A stretch of 64,000 bases of DNA from Marinicella litoralis. GTDB taxonomy: Bacteria > Pseudomonadota > Gammaproteobacteria > Xanthomonadales > Marinicellaceae. The notes under the pieces were generated by a model. The model was not told the origin of the DNA and searched no databases. It saw nothing but the letters and a program-made list of their open reading frames with translations. This document shows positions 54,305-62,691 of this stretch, piece by piece; position 1 is the first letter of the stretch; each line of letters starts with the position of its first letter. The position numbers and the translations under genes were made by a program. The stretch spans positions 659,805 to 723,804 of the forward strand of contig NZ_NIHB01000001.1 of NCBI RefSeq assembly GCF_002591915.1. Direction: 5' to 3'.

Positions 54305-55555
54305 ATGAATCCAGAGCCAGCTAATTATCTAATTCAAAGTGATGCCGTGTTGTTTGGTGTCTTGGCATTAATCTTGGGCTTGGTGTTTTATACCAAACAA
54401 AGTAAAAACCCAATCCTGGTTAAGTTTTATACCTATGTGCCAGCACTGTTGATGTGCTATTTATTGCCTTCATTTTTAACCACTTTTGGCTTGGTCGATG
54501 CCGATGCTTCTAACTTGTATTACATGGCTTCGCGGTATTTGTTGCCTGCTGCCTTGGTGTTATTGACCATCAGTGTGGATTTAAAAGGCATTGTTCGTCT
54601 GGGGCCCAAAGCTGGGATCATGTTCCTCACTGGAACCCTGGGAATTGTGATAGGTGGTCCGATAGCTTTCATTGCCACTCGAGCGATGTTTCCTGAAGCT
54701 TTTGCCGCCTCTGGAGCCGATGACATTTGGCGTGGTATGACCACCTTGGCTGGATCATGGATTGGTGGTGGGGCGAATCAAGCTGCGATGAAGGAAGTAT
54801 GGGAAGTGTCTGACGCGGCCTTTACCCAAATGGTTGCCATTGATGTGGTGTGGGCCAATATTTGGATGGCCATTTTGTTATTAATGGCAGCCAGGTCTGC
54901 CAACATTGATGCCAAAACAGGTGCAGATGTATCGGCCATTGAACGCATTAAACTCAAAATGGAGACTTTTCAAAAAGAAAATGCCAAACCACTGACGCTG
55001 CCTGATTTGGCAATGATGTCTGCCATAGCTTTTGGTATCACTGGATTGGCCCATGCTTGCGCCAATTGGTTGGGCCCAGCAATCAAAAACAACTCACCCT
55101 TATTGGCCTCGGTCAATTTAGACTCGACTTTTTTCTGGCTAGTAATCCTGGCCACTTTGGGCGGTGTATTGATGTCTTTCACCAAGGCGCGTAAATATGA
55201 AGGTACTGGCGCATCTGCGGTGGGTTCGATGTTCGTGTATATTTTGGTAGCCACCATTGGCTTGAAAATGGACGTCACCCAAATCAAACCGTTCCTGTTT
55301 GTCATAGGTGGTATTTGGATTGCCATTCATGCCTTTTTGCTATTAGGTGTAGGTAAACTAATCAAAGCACCGGTGTTCTTCTTGGCCGTCGGTTCTCAAG
55401 CCAACATCGGTGGCGCCGCTTCAGCCCCGGTTGTCGCATCAGCCTTCCATCCTGCTTTGGCACCGGTCGGCGTGTTACTTGCCGTGTTTGGCTATGTGAT
55501 AGGCACTTCAGCTGCCATGTTGACTGGCATTATCTTGCAGTGGCTGGCGGGATGA
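54305..55555 (+). CDS. DUF819 family membrane protein
   Basis: The 416-residue polytopic membrane protein has about ten to eleven hydrophobic segments and the glycine-rich repeats of DUF819 (YjcL-like): GTLGIVIGGPIAFIAT, TTLAGSWIGGGANQAAMKEV, and the second-half counterpart VGSQANIGGAASAPVVASAF. The duplicated motifs suggest an inverted-repeat transporter fold. Function is unknown. GAGG lies 9 bases before the ATG (preceded by a TTTGAGGGAATG stretch). It stands alone. Confidence 0.9.
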   Translation: MNPEPANYLIQSDAVLFGVLALILGLVFYTKQSKNPILVKFYTYVPALLMCYLLPSFLTTFGLVDADASNLYYMASRYLLPAALVLLTISVDLKGIVRLGPKAGIMFLTGTLGIVIGGPIAFIATRAMFPEAFAASGADDIWRGMTTLAGSWIGGGANQAAMKEVWEVSDAAFTQMVAIDVVWANIWMAILLLMAARSANIDAKTGADVSAIERIKLKMETFQKENAKPLTLPDLAMMSAIAFGITGLAHACANWLGPAIKNNSPLLASVNLDSTFFWLVILATLGGVLMSFTKARKYEGTGASAVGSMFVYILVATIGLKMDVTQIKPFLFVIGGIWIAIHAFLLLGVGKLIKAPVFFLAVGSQANIGGAASAPVVASAFHPALAPVGVLLAVFGYVIGTSAAMLTGIILQWLAG

Positions 55556-55602
55556 AGTATTCAGGTATTGTTACTACACTTTTAACGTTGGCGCATGAAG
55601 CG

Positions 55603-55647
55603 CGACAGGCTCAATGACCTTGGCTTTTAAGCTGACTGAGCTTGTCG
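55603..55647. repeat. REP-like palindromic element
   Basis: CGACAGGCTCA at 55603-55613 and TGAGCTTGTCG at 55637-55647 are inverted copies with one mismatch, separated by 23 bases. The motif TGAGCTTGTCGAAG is a frequent extragenic palindrome in many proteobacterial genomes. It lies in the 188-base gap between two convergent genes and may also act as a terminator. Confidence 0.55.
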
Positions 55648-55743
55648 AAGCCCCTCGTTTTGCTTGTATTGTGGTGCCCTACAGGCATGCCAAGCCTTTG
55701 ATGTGGTGACCCTGATAGTTTTAAACACCTGAGTCAAGGGGGC

Positions 55744-56430
55744 CTAAGTTTGATCGTCTTGATATGAATCAATCAGTGGCAAATGCCCAGTCTTGACCCA
55801 AATAATGGTTTCTTCATCCACATAGGGGTGATGGCCACTGAGGTGGGGGCTGCGGATCCAACTGCCTTTGGGGTAGATACCATATTGGTCTTTAAAAGTG
55901 CCTGACAGTACGAAAATTTCTTCACCACCGAAATGTGTATGGGCTTGAAAAATTTCTCCTTTGGGCCATTTAACCAAAGCTGTGTTTTCATGCAGATGTT
56001 GGTGTAAAGGCATCACTGACAATCCACCGATACCAGCACGCCATTCAGCGGTGTTGGTGTCGATGCGAATTTCAGCCATGTCAGTGCTTTGGAATTGGCA
56101 CAACTTAACCAACAAGGCGCATCCATTTTTACTGAAGGGTGCATGTGAAGAACCTGCCGGGTTTCTGAGGTATGTTCCAGCTGGGTAATCACCATGTTCA
56201 TCAGAAAACACACCGTCCAGCACCCATATTTCTTCACCTTTTGGGTGTTGGTGGGAATCAAAGGACGCGCCAGCTGCATATTTAACCACGCTGGTTGCAT
56301 GCCCTGATTCTGCCTCGGCTCGTGCCAGTTGTTTTCTGAATACTTTGGGTGACGGACTGGGTGACCATTCCATTTCTTCGGTATGAATGACGACTTTTTG
56401 GCTGAAATCCATGTTCAAATGCTTTGACAT
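55744..56430 (-). CDS. Double-cupin protein, ChrR-type
   Basis: The 228 residues hold two similar cupin domains (about 25-120 and 135-220). Each has the His/Glu metal-binding pattern: SHQHPKGEEIWVLDG and AHTHFGGEEIFVLSG, followed by a Gly/Pro strand (YPAGTYLRNP and YPKGSWIRSP). ChrR-type cupins sense reactive oxygen by binding zinc as anti-sigma factors, but the zinc-finger anti-sigma part and a sigma gene are both absent here. It is therefore probably a stand-alone double cupin, perhaps an oxygenase-like or sensing protein. Confidence 0.88.
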   Translation of the reverse strand: MSKHLNMDFSQKVVIHTEEMEWSPSPSPKVFRKQLARAEAESGHATSVVKYAAGASFDSHQHPKGEEIWVLDGVFSDEHGDYPAGTYLRNPAGSSHAPFSKNGCALLVKLCQFQSTDMAEIRIDTNTAEWRAGIGGLSVMPLHQHLHENTALVKWPKGEIFQAHTHFGGEEIFVLSGTFKDQYGIYPKGSWIRSPHLSGHHPYVDEETIIWVKTGHLPLIDSYQDDQT

Positions 56431-56615
56431 GTTGTTGTCCTTTGTGAATCCAATTTTTTTTATTGGTGTATTGGTTATATCAATGTGATGTCTTGTCCAA
56501 ATCGACGGTATTAAATCATCGAAGACAAGTTGAGTTTAATTCAAAAACCGTGACTCTGCACCTTTCAGCACCCTGAGGCATCACATCAGTCCTAAGTTGC
56601 AATGATTAAATTATA

Positions 56616-56645
56616 TTGACATATGAGATGTATTTGTGTCTTAAT
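56616..56645 (+). promoter_or_regulatory. Predicted promoter of the membrane-protein/XRE operon
   Basis: TTGACA at 56616-56621 is a perfect -35 box. CTTAAT at 56640-56645 after 18 bases is a fair -10. It is about 70 bases before the first ATG of the operon. Confidence 0.5.
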
Positions 56646-56648
56646 GTA

Positions 56649-56683
56649 ACCCTAGGGTGTCATTTGGAGGTGTTTAGGTACCT
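56649..56683. promoter_or_regulatory. Pair of palindromes, candidate XRE operator
   Basis: ACCCTAGGGT at 56649-56658 is a perfect ten-base palindrome, and AGGTACCT at 56676-56683 is a perfect eight-base palindrome. They lie just after the predicted -10 box of an operon that ends in an XRE regulator, so autoregulation is plausible. Confidence 0.45.
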
Positions 56684-56715
56684 TTTTATTTTTGTATCAA
56701 TGATGGAGATATTTA

Positions 56716-57189
56716 ATGAGTAACAATCAAAATTGCGCGGAAGCGATGGATTTAATGAATACCAGGATAGCGGTTGGCTTATTACTGGCTTCTCTTAGTT
56801 ACGGTTTAGACGCTTTTACCTATTTGCTGCCTGCAGGTGAAAACCAAGTGCTTAAGTGGTTTGGTTTCGGTGTCAGTGTGTTGGCTGCTTTGTGGATTTT
56901 TCGAGCAGTGGGTCCTGCACTTTGGGATAAATTAAAAAGTGGTCAGTTCAAACACCAAGAACCTGAAAGTTTCATTACTGAGACCTTTCATCAGGCAATC
57001 ATCAAATCATGGATCATCACCATTGCTGTTTTGATGGTTTTGAAAGTGTTAGAGCAATTGATTGTTCGAATTGATTTACCCATTGAATTTTATTTCAATG
57101 GATTGGTCTTTATTATGTTGTTTTCAGTCAGTGTTATTTTTCTCGTTTTGACGCGTGAAAATGATGACAACAGCATTGCCATTAATTAA
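56716..57189 (+). CDS. Four-helix membrane protein, first of a tandem pair
   Basis: No named family was recognised. The 157 residues have four hydrophobic segments in two pairs (about 15-35 and 45-65, then about 93-111 and 124-146), separated by a charged linker with QEPESFITETFHQAII. It shares this layout with the next gene, which appears to be a paralogue. GGAG lies about 9 bases before the ATG. It begins the operon that contains an XRE regulator. Confidence 0.75.
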   Translation: MSNNQNCAEAMDLMNTRIAVGLLLASLSYGLDAFTYLLPAGENQVLKWFGFGVSVLAALWIFRAVGPALWDKLKSGQFKHQEPESFITETFHQAIIKSWIITIAVLMVLKVLEQLIVRIDLPIEFYFNGLVFIMLFSVSVIFLVLTRENDDNSIAIN

Positions 57190-57211
57190 CTTTTCAAGGG
57201 AGACAAGAAAT

Positions 57212-57688
57212 ATGAACCACAAAAATAGGGCTGAAAAGACAGAACAAGCCTACAAAAGAATCGCCTGGAGTGCCTTAATGGTGGGTGTGGTTGTGCTTAA
57301 TTTGTTGCTTTCATTGCATGTATCAAAAGACAGCGCTGAAATCATCTCAATGATCAATTCAGTGCTTATAATCCTGGTGTCAGTAATGATGATTCTGGCC
57401 GTAATATCACAACATGGAAGCGTTAACAGCAGCCAGACATTACTGCTTGAAGAACCACAAAGTCATGCGTCTGAAATGTTAAATAAAGCCATCAGTATTT
57501 CATGGGGTTTTAGTATGGTGACTTTGGTTGCCATTAAAATGGTCAGCACTTATATCTTATCTACACAATTAAGTGGTGACTTTGTGTTTTATGCTGTACT
57601 TGGTCTGATGTTGGTGTCTTACAGCTTAAGCTATTTGTTTTTGACAGCAGAGGGCTATGACCAACATCCTGATGAGGAATGTGACTGA
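57212..57688 (+). CDS. Four-helix membrane protein, second of a tandem pair
   Basis: The 158 residues show the same two-pair membrane layout as the preceding gene (helices at about 19-37, 45-64, 97-116 and 124-145). The linker also resembles it: EPQSHASEMLNKAISISWG here against EPESFITETFHQAIIKSW there. The ATG at 57212 was chosen because AAGGGAG lies 8 bases upstream; the longer frame begins in the previous gene. The stop overlaps the XRE regulator start. Confidence 0.75.
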   Translation: MNHKNRAEKTEQAYKRIAWSALMVGVVVLNLLLSLHVSKDSAEIISMINSVLIILVSVMMILAVISQHGSVNSSQTLLLEEPQSHASEMLNKAISISWGFSMVTLVAIKMVSTYILSTQLSGDFVFYAVLGLMLVSYSLSYLFLTAEGYDQHPDEECD

Positions 57689-57915
57689 TGCCTACACCAT
57701 TGAAAAATCGCATTCGGGTGTTTCGTGCCGAACATCGCATGAGTCAAAGTGAGCTGGCTGATGCCATTGGCGTTTCCAGAAAAACCATCAGCACCATTGA
57801 AGTGGGAAGGTATGTACCATCAACCGTGATTGCGTTGAAAATTGCCAGGCATTTCAAAGCACCGGTTGAGGAGATATTCAGTTTATCAGAAGCAAGTAAA
57901 GGGTTGCTAAAATGA
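57688..57915 (+). CDS. XRE-family transcriptional regulator
   Basis: The 75-residue single-domain helix-turn-helix protein has RIRVFRAEHRMSQSELADAIG, then VSRKTISTIEVGRYVPSTVIALKIA and ending in the PVEEIF motif of short YozG-type regulators. It starts on the last base of the preceding stop codon. Regulators of this type are commonly encoded after small membrane proteins and control their own operon. Candidate operators lie before the first gene. Confidence 0.92.
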   Translation: MPTPLKNRIRVFRAEHRMSQSELADAIGVSRKTISTIEVGRYVPSTVIALKIARHFKAPVEEIFSLSEASKGLLK

Positions 57916-58856
57916 AAATCATAGGGTGTCCGAAATATGGATCTGCTGAGGTTTTGTCGGTTGTTGATAGACCGGTTCCGTTGGCCGGAAAAAATGAAGT
58001 TCTGGTTAAAGTATATGCCGCATCGGTGAATCCAGTTGATTGGGAAATTCGCAGTGGTGCTTTGAAAATTAAAACTGGTTTCAAACCACCTGAGATTTTG
58101 GGTTCGGATTTTGCTGGGGTGATTCAAGCAGTTGGTTCACAAGTGAACGAATACCTGGTAGGCGATGAGGTCTGGGGTAAATTTGATTCATTCAAAGGGG
58201 GATCATACGCACAGATGGTGGTCGCAAAAGAACAAAACATCAGTCTCAAACCTCAAAATATAGATTTTTTGCATGCCGCCGCTGTACCCAATGTGGCTTT
58301 GACTGCTTACCAAGCTCTGGTTAAAAAAGCGGGTCTGAAAAGGGGTCAAAGTGTGATGGTCAATGGTGCTTCAGGCGGTGTGGGGATGATGGCGGTGCAA
58401 ATGGCCAAAGCTTTAGATTGTCATGTCACTGCCGTTTGTAGTGGTAAAAATATGAGCATGGTTCAATCATTGGGAGCTGATGTGGTATTGGATTACAATC
58501 AGGATGACATTTTGAAACCAAACAATGCTTATGATGTATTTTTTGACTGTGTTTCCAATCAATCATTTTTTAAAGTGCGAGCCACTTTGAGATCAGCGGG
58601 TACCCACGTAAAAACGACGCCAGATTTAATCAGTGCCTTGGGTGGTTTGATTAAACCTTTCAAAGTAAAACGACCGGACCACATCATGGTTAAGCCCAAC
58701 AACAAAGATTTAAAACAAATAAAAGCATGGGTGGAAAGCGAACAACTGAAACCAATGGTTCAACAGGTGTATTCAATGGCAGAAATTGTGCAAGCACACC
58801 AGCAGAGTCAAACAGGCCGAGTGGTCGGTAAACTGGTGTTGGATATGCAGGGTTAA
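57912..58856 (+). CDS. Zinc-free MDR-family NAD(P)-dependent oxidoreductase (quinone oxidoreductase-like)
   Basis: The 314 residues have the medium-chain dehydrogenase layout. There is a GroES-like N-terminal domain (VKVYAASVNPVDWEIRSG, PEILGSDFAGVIQAVG) and a Rossmann domain with VMVNGASGGVGMMAVQMAKAL (key glycines at about 152-160). The zinc-binding Cys/His pair of alcohol dehydrogenases is absent, which fits the quinone oxidoreductase branch. It overlaps the XRE regulator by four bases, so the regulator may control it. Confidence 0.9.
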   Translation: MKIIGCPKYGSAEVLSVVDRPVPLAGKNEVLVKVYAASVNPVDWEIRSGALKIKTGFKPPEILGSDFAGVIQAVGSQVNEYLVGDEVWGKFDSFKGGSYAQMVVAKEQNISLKPQNIDFLHAAAVPNVALTAYQALVKKAGLKRGQSVMVNGASGGVGMMAVQMAKALDCHVTAVCSGKNMSMVQSLGADVVLDYNQDDILKPNNAYDVFFDCVSNQSFFKVRATLRSAGTHVKTTPDLISALGGLIKPFKVKRPDHIMVKPNNKDLKQIKAWVESEQLKPMVQQVYSMAEIVQAHQQSQTGRVVGKLVLDMQG

Positions 58857-58861
58857 TCGAT

Positions 58862-59320
58862 TCATGGTAATTGGTCCAAAGAATGGTATACCCGGTTCAT
58901 GATTTCCAGATTGGTTTGAATTTCATCCTCTGACATCACGGCTGTCATGGCTTGAACCACTTCTATTTGTACTGACATGGATTGATTGAGTAATTGTTCC
59001 CCAGCTGATGTTAAATGTAAGTGATGTACCCGAGCATCCTGCTGGTCTTTGCGCCGTTCAATCAAACCCCTTTGTTGTAACTTTTTCAATAAGGCCGAGG
59101 TGTTGCTTTTAACCACCAGTAAACGGTCACTGATTTCTTGCTGTGACATGCCTGGTTTGTGATTAATGTTCATTAATAACTCGTGTTGAGCGGTGGTGAG
59201 TCCAAGTTTAGCCAACTTGATATTCATGACTTTTTGACACTTCAGGTAACACTTTACCACTGACAGCCATGATTTATGGCCTTTGATGTCACAGGGTCTT
59301 ATGGTTTGGTTGGTTTTCAT
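58862..59320 (-). CDS. MarR-family transcriptional regulator
   Basis: The 152 residues have the winged-helix MarR core: LTTAQHELLMNINHKPGMSQ, then EISDRLLVVKSNTSALLKKLQQRG and the wing RRKDQQDARVHHLHLTSAGE. Flanking helices form the dimer interface. The ATG at 59320 is preferred, and GTG at 59326 is an alternative. It is divergent from the hydrolase gene and a palindrome stands in the gap, so it probably regulates itself and that gene. Confidence 0.93.
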   Translation of the reverse strand: MKTNQTIRPCDIKGHKSWLSVVKCYLKCQKVMNIKLAKLGLTTAQHELLMNINHKPGMSQQEISDRLLVVKSNTSALLKKLQQRGLIERRKDQQDARVHHLHLTSAGEQLLNQSMSVQIEVVQAMTAVMSEDEIQTNLEIMNRVYHSLDQLP

Positions 59321-59331
59321 TTTCACACAAG

Positions 59332-59360
59332 GTTCACATATGAACTATATACTGTATAAT
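59332..59360 (+). promoter_or_regulatory. Promoter of the hydrolase gene with overlapping MarR-type operator
   Basis: TTCACA at 59333-59338, a 16-base spacer and a perfect TATAAT at 59355-59360 form a good promoter. GTTCA/TGAAC arms at 59332-59345 form an inverted repeat covering the -35 box. It lies between the divergent MarR and hydrolase genes. Confidence 0.6.
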
Positions 59361-59407
59361 GAAACAAGCTTAAAGTAAACTCATATTAGCCACCGAAGAT
59401 AAATGAC

Positions 59408-60142
59408 ATGTACCCTCCATCAATTGGTCCATTGAAGCCTCCCACAAAATTCAATACGTTGAAAGAAATTCGTGCGCCACTTGAATGGTTGTTTGCTTAT
59501 GGCAATCGCCGTAAACTTGCAGACGTACCGCAGGGTGATGGACGTATTTTGGTGTTGGTGCCCGGTTATGGTGCCGATGAATGGTCCATGCGACCTTTGA
59601 AGAAATTTTTGCAGTCAATCAACTATCAGGTTTTTGATTGGGGTCATGGACGCAATCGAGGACATGTGAAACACGACACTGCTTTGTTGGCAAACACGAT
59701 CAAAACCATCAGTGAAAATCATAGTCAACAAGCGGTCACCATAATTGGATGGAGTTTGGGTGGCGTGTTGGCTCGCGAAGTCGCTCGCTTGCACCCAGCG
59801 TGTGTCAGTGAAGTCATCACCATGGGAACGCCATTGGTGGGTGGACCTAAGTATACAGTGTTGGCCCAAAAATATGCCAAATCAATGGACATGAATTTAG
59901 ATCACTATGAAACTGAAATTCATGAGATCAATGCCCAAGGAATCACCCAGCCAGTCACGGTCATTTACAGCAAATCAGATGGTGTGGTCGGATGGAACGC
60001 GGCCATAGATCGATACAATGAACAAGCACGTAACATCGAAGTCAGTTGCTCGCATCTGGGTATGGGGGTCAATGCAAGGGTTTGGCAAATCATAGCTGAA
60101 ACTTTGGCAGCATCTAATAACACCTCAAAAGCAATGACATGA
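59408..60142 (+). CDS. Alpha/beta hydrolase, lipase-like
   Basis: The 244 residues form an alpha/beta hydrolase. The nucleophile Ser is in IIGWSLGGVLAREVA at about 115-129, the oxyanion region is ILVLVPGYGADEWSM near 42-56, the catalytic Asp is probably in VIYSKSDGVVGW and the His in SCSHLGMG. There is no signal peptide. The shape fits small lipases/esterases of the PGAP1-like or lipase-2 type. It is divergently arranged with a MarR regulator. The substrate is unknown. Confidence 0.85.
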   Translation: MYPPSIGPLKPPTKFNTLKEIRAPLEWLFAYGNRRKLADVPQGDGRILVLVPGYGADEWSMRPLKKFLQSINYQVFDWGHGRNRGHVKHDTALLANTIKTISENHSQQAVTIIGWSLGGVLAREVARLHPACVSEVITMGTPLVGGPKYTVLAQKYAKSMDMNLDHYETEIHEINAQGITQPVTVIYSKSDGVVGWNAAIDRYNEQARNIEVSCSHLGMGVNARVWQIIAETLAASNNTSKAMT

Positions 60143-60176
60143 TGTTAGCAGATATTATGAACCTGGTTTGATTGCA

Positions 60177-61496
60177 TTATTTCACATAACGCTTCAGACC
60201 ATTGGGAGTGAATATATTGTCATTGGCTAATTTGGCATCATAAATGTTGCCTTTGGGCGCTTCATTTTGTAAACCCATGACGTGGTATTTTCTGCTGTTT
60301 AAGTCGTGAAAAACGGTGATTACCGGAAAAGTGCCAGGCATATTCGGGTCTTGTTGCAAATAGGCCATGCTGACGCGGAACAATTGTCCTTGTTTGTCGT
60401 ATTGATCAGCGATGGCAATTGACCATGAGTCTTCATCAATGTAAAAGTCACGTCGGCTGTACAGGTGACGCCATTCACTTTTTACCGTGCCTCGGATAAC
60501 CCATACACGGTGTTTTTCATATCGAGTCAAAGCGGGATTGATGTGGCCTGGTTTTAAAATGTCTGTATATGGCAAAGCCGTGTCTGCCAGTCGATTGTTG
60601 TTATATGGGATGTACACCGTTCTGGGTTCAAGTAATTGCCATTCAAAGCGATCAGGTGCCCCATTGACCATGTCTGTGTCATCCGCTGTGCGCAATGCAT
60701 TGGCGCTACTGATGGGTTGATCGTAAGCAAAATTAGGTGCCCTGGTTACCCGACGACGTCCTTTGTCCCATAACCATGCGGAACGTGGTTCATCAATTTG
60801 ATCCAAAGGTTCAATCACCAACCCCCCAGTGCCGGAGCGGCTGGCAGGTGCCGTGGTTTTGGAAATCGCGGAAAACAATCGATTCGGATTGGGGTTGTCA
60901 TTGAGGTAATAATCGTAGCGTATCAATGATTCGCGACTGGACAATTGAAAACTACCATCCTCAGCCACATTGGCATCACTGGCATGGTTGATCAATTGAA
61001 CGCCACGCCATCGAGCCACATGATTGAAATAAACTTCCAATGCTGATTGGGGTATGGGAAAGGGAATGCCACCAGTTGCGTTCAAAATACCCGTTTTTTG
61101 TGGGTTTAACTCAGCCGTAATGGCATTATTTTTGCTGTTGTTATAAACCCAGTCGGGTGCCGCAAAAGTGCGGTGACTGGGGTAAATAGACATCTTAAAA
61201 GTTTCAGGGTGTGTTTGGAATAAAGCGATTTGCCCCGCTGTCAGGTGTTTTTCATGTTGTAAGTAATTATCATGGGTGATGGTGAACAACACCTGTTCTG
61301 ATGGGTCTGTGGTTTTGACATCCTGCCAAGCAGGAATTCCTGCGGGTTCATCGCCTTTTTTGATGGCGCCAAAAGGTGTTAAGTCCTGCCCCAATCGTGC
61401 GGCTTGTTCAGTTGAAACTTTGGCTTCAACGCCGGTGACAAAAAACATTAAGAATGTTAGCAAGGTGGTGGGACGAAAATCAGTCATATTATTCAT
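60177..61496 (-). CDS. DUF1329 domain-containing exported protein
   Basis: The 439 residues begin with a signal peptide (cleavage near VEAKV) and then match DUF1329. Landmarks are EQAARLGQDLTPFGAIKKGD, ATGGIPFPIPQSALEVYFNH, the RRRVTRAPNFAYD segment and the WRHLYSRRDFYIDEDSW stretch. DUF1329 proteins have a LolA/LolB-like fold in many cases and often sit near RND transporters, but none is present here. The start overlaps the acetyltransferase stop by eight bases; ATG at 61487 is an alternative. Confidence 0.92.
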   Translation of the reverse strand: MNNMTDFRPTTLLTFLMFFVTGVEAKVSTEQAARLGQDLTPFGAIKKGDEPAGIPAWQDVKTTDPSEQVLFTITHDNYLQHEKHLTAGQIALFQTHPETFKMSIYPSHRTFAAPDWVYNNSKNNAITAELNPQKTGILNATGGIPFPIPQSALEVYFNHVARWRGVQLINHASDANVAEDGSFQLSSRESLIRYDYYLNDNPNPNRLFSAISKTTAPASRSGTGGLVIEPLDQIDEPRSAWLWDKGRRRVTRAPNFAYDQPISSANALRTADDTDMVNGAPDRFEWQLLEPRTVYIPYNNNRLADTALPYTDILKPGHINPALTRYEKHRVWVIRGTVKSEWRHLYSRRDFYIDEDSWSIAIADQYDKQGQLFRVSMAYLQQDPNMPGTFPVITVFHDLNSRKYHVMGLQNEAPKGNIYDAKLANDNIFTPNGLKRYVK

Positions 61497-61968
61497 CGTG
61501 TTCGGTTCTGTTGAGGCGCATTTCTATCAGGTGATGAGCAAAACCCACTTTTTCATAAGCACGAATGGCTCTGGGATTTTTGGCATAGACATGCAAGATA
61601 ATTTCTTTGATATGGTGCTGATGAAACCAGGCAGTGATGGCTTCAATCAGAGCCTTGCTGATGCCTTGGCCTCGGTAAGATTTTTTTACATACATAAAAC
61701 CGATATAACCCAAATGAGTTGATTGGAAGAAATTTTTTCTGGGCCTGATTTGGCCATACACACTGCCGACTATTTGAGCGTCATCTACTGCCACCAGTAC
61801 TTCTGTGTCTTCGGCATGGATGTAATCTTTAATGGGGTAATAACTGATGGGCTGGTCCTGAATCAATGTGGGGTCCATCGGTCGTTCAGTGGCGATGATT
61901 TTTTGCTCAAATTCCAGCAAAGTTGGCAAGTCTGCGATGCTGGCTGGGCGAATGTGTGTTGCGGACAT
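61489..61968 (-). CDS. GNAT-family N-acetyltransferase
   Basis: The 159 residues have the GNAT fold with the acetyl-CoA-binding motif VKKSYRGQGISKALIEAI at about 103-120. Further beta/alpha elements follow, ILHVYAKNPRAIRAYEKVGF, the usual C-terminal pattern. The substrate cannot be told. It overlaps the DUF1329 gene by eight bases, so they are probably cotranscribed. Confidence 0.92.
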   Translation of the reverse strand: MSATHIRPASIADLPTLLEFEQKIIATERPMDPTLIQDQPISYYPIKDYIHAEDTEVLVAVDDAQIVGSVYGQIRPRKNFFQSTHLGYIGFMYVKKSYRGQGISKALIEAITAWFHQHHIKEIILHVYAKNPRAIRAYEKVGFAHHLIEMRLNRTEHDE

Positions 61969-62064
61969 AGTATTCGATTGTGACAGTTGCTAATAAATAA
62001 CCAATGAATCATACCATCAAAATCATATCAGTCCTTTTATTGTTTAAAATAGTCAATTCTGATT

Positions 62065-62090
62065 TTTACAATCAACTTAAATGTTGTAAA
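62065..62090. repeat. Inverted repeat before the DUF4442 gene
   Basis: TTTACAA at 62065-62071 and TTGTAAA at 62084-62090 are exact inverted copies separated by 12 bases, 18 bases before the ATG. They may be an operator or a leader hairpin. Confidence 0.35.
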
Positions 62091-62108
62091 CAATAGGTAC
62101 AAACAATC

Positions 62109-62606
62109 ATGGGCATGCTCCGCAAGTTTTCGACAAGTCATTCAGCACAAAAATTAAAACGAATCATGAATTGGTATGGACCTTATTTAGGTGCAGGCGT
62201 AAAAATTGAATATCTGGCTGATGACTGGCGCGAACTCAGGGTCGCTATGTCGATGAAATGGTATAACCGCAATGCAGTGGGTACTCATTTCGGCGGCTCT
62301 TTATACAGCATGATTGATCCACACTACATGTTGATGTTGATGAAAATATTGGGCAATGACTACATTGTTTGGGATAAAGCCGCTTCAATCAATTTTATCA
62401 AACCTGGTACCGGTACGGTAAGGTCCACCATGAAAATTACCGATGAAATGTTAGTTAAAATACAACAGGAAACCCAACATGGTGAGAAGTATCTGCCAAA
62501 TTTTGAGGTTGAAATTTTCAATCAAAAAAATGAATTGGTGGCTCAAGCAGTTAAAACTTTGTATATCAAAAGGAAGCCGCCAATACCTGGTGAAAACTCA
62601 GTTTAA
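62109..62606 (+). CDS. DUF4442 / hotdog-fold thioesterase-like protein
   Basis: The 165 residues match the DUF4442 group of hotdog-fold proteins. Landmarks are YGPYLGAGVKIEYLADDWRELRV, then WYNRNAVGTHFGGSLYSMIDPHYML with the Gly-Gly and Asp of the substrate tunnel, and ASINFIKPGTGTVRSTMKI. Such proteins act on acyl thioesters, but the substrate is unknown. It has no operon partner; the next gene begins 85 bases downstream. Confidence 0.85.
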   Translation: MGMLRKFSTSHSAQKLKRIMNWYGPYLGAGVKIEYLADDWRELRVAMSMKWYNRNAVGTHFGGSLYSMIDPHYMLMLMKILGNDYIVWDKAASINFIKPGTGTVRSTMKITDEMLVKIQQETQHGEKYLPNFEVEIFNQKNELVAQAVKTLYIKRKPPIPGENSV

Positions 62607-62691
62607 TCGTTGTATCAATTTTAACAGTCTATGGCTGTTGCCCACTCCCATGGTTGTGAAGACATGAATTAAAAAGATATAATTAATCACT

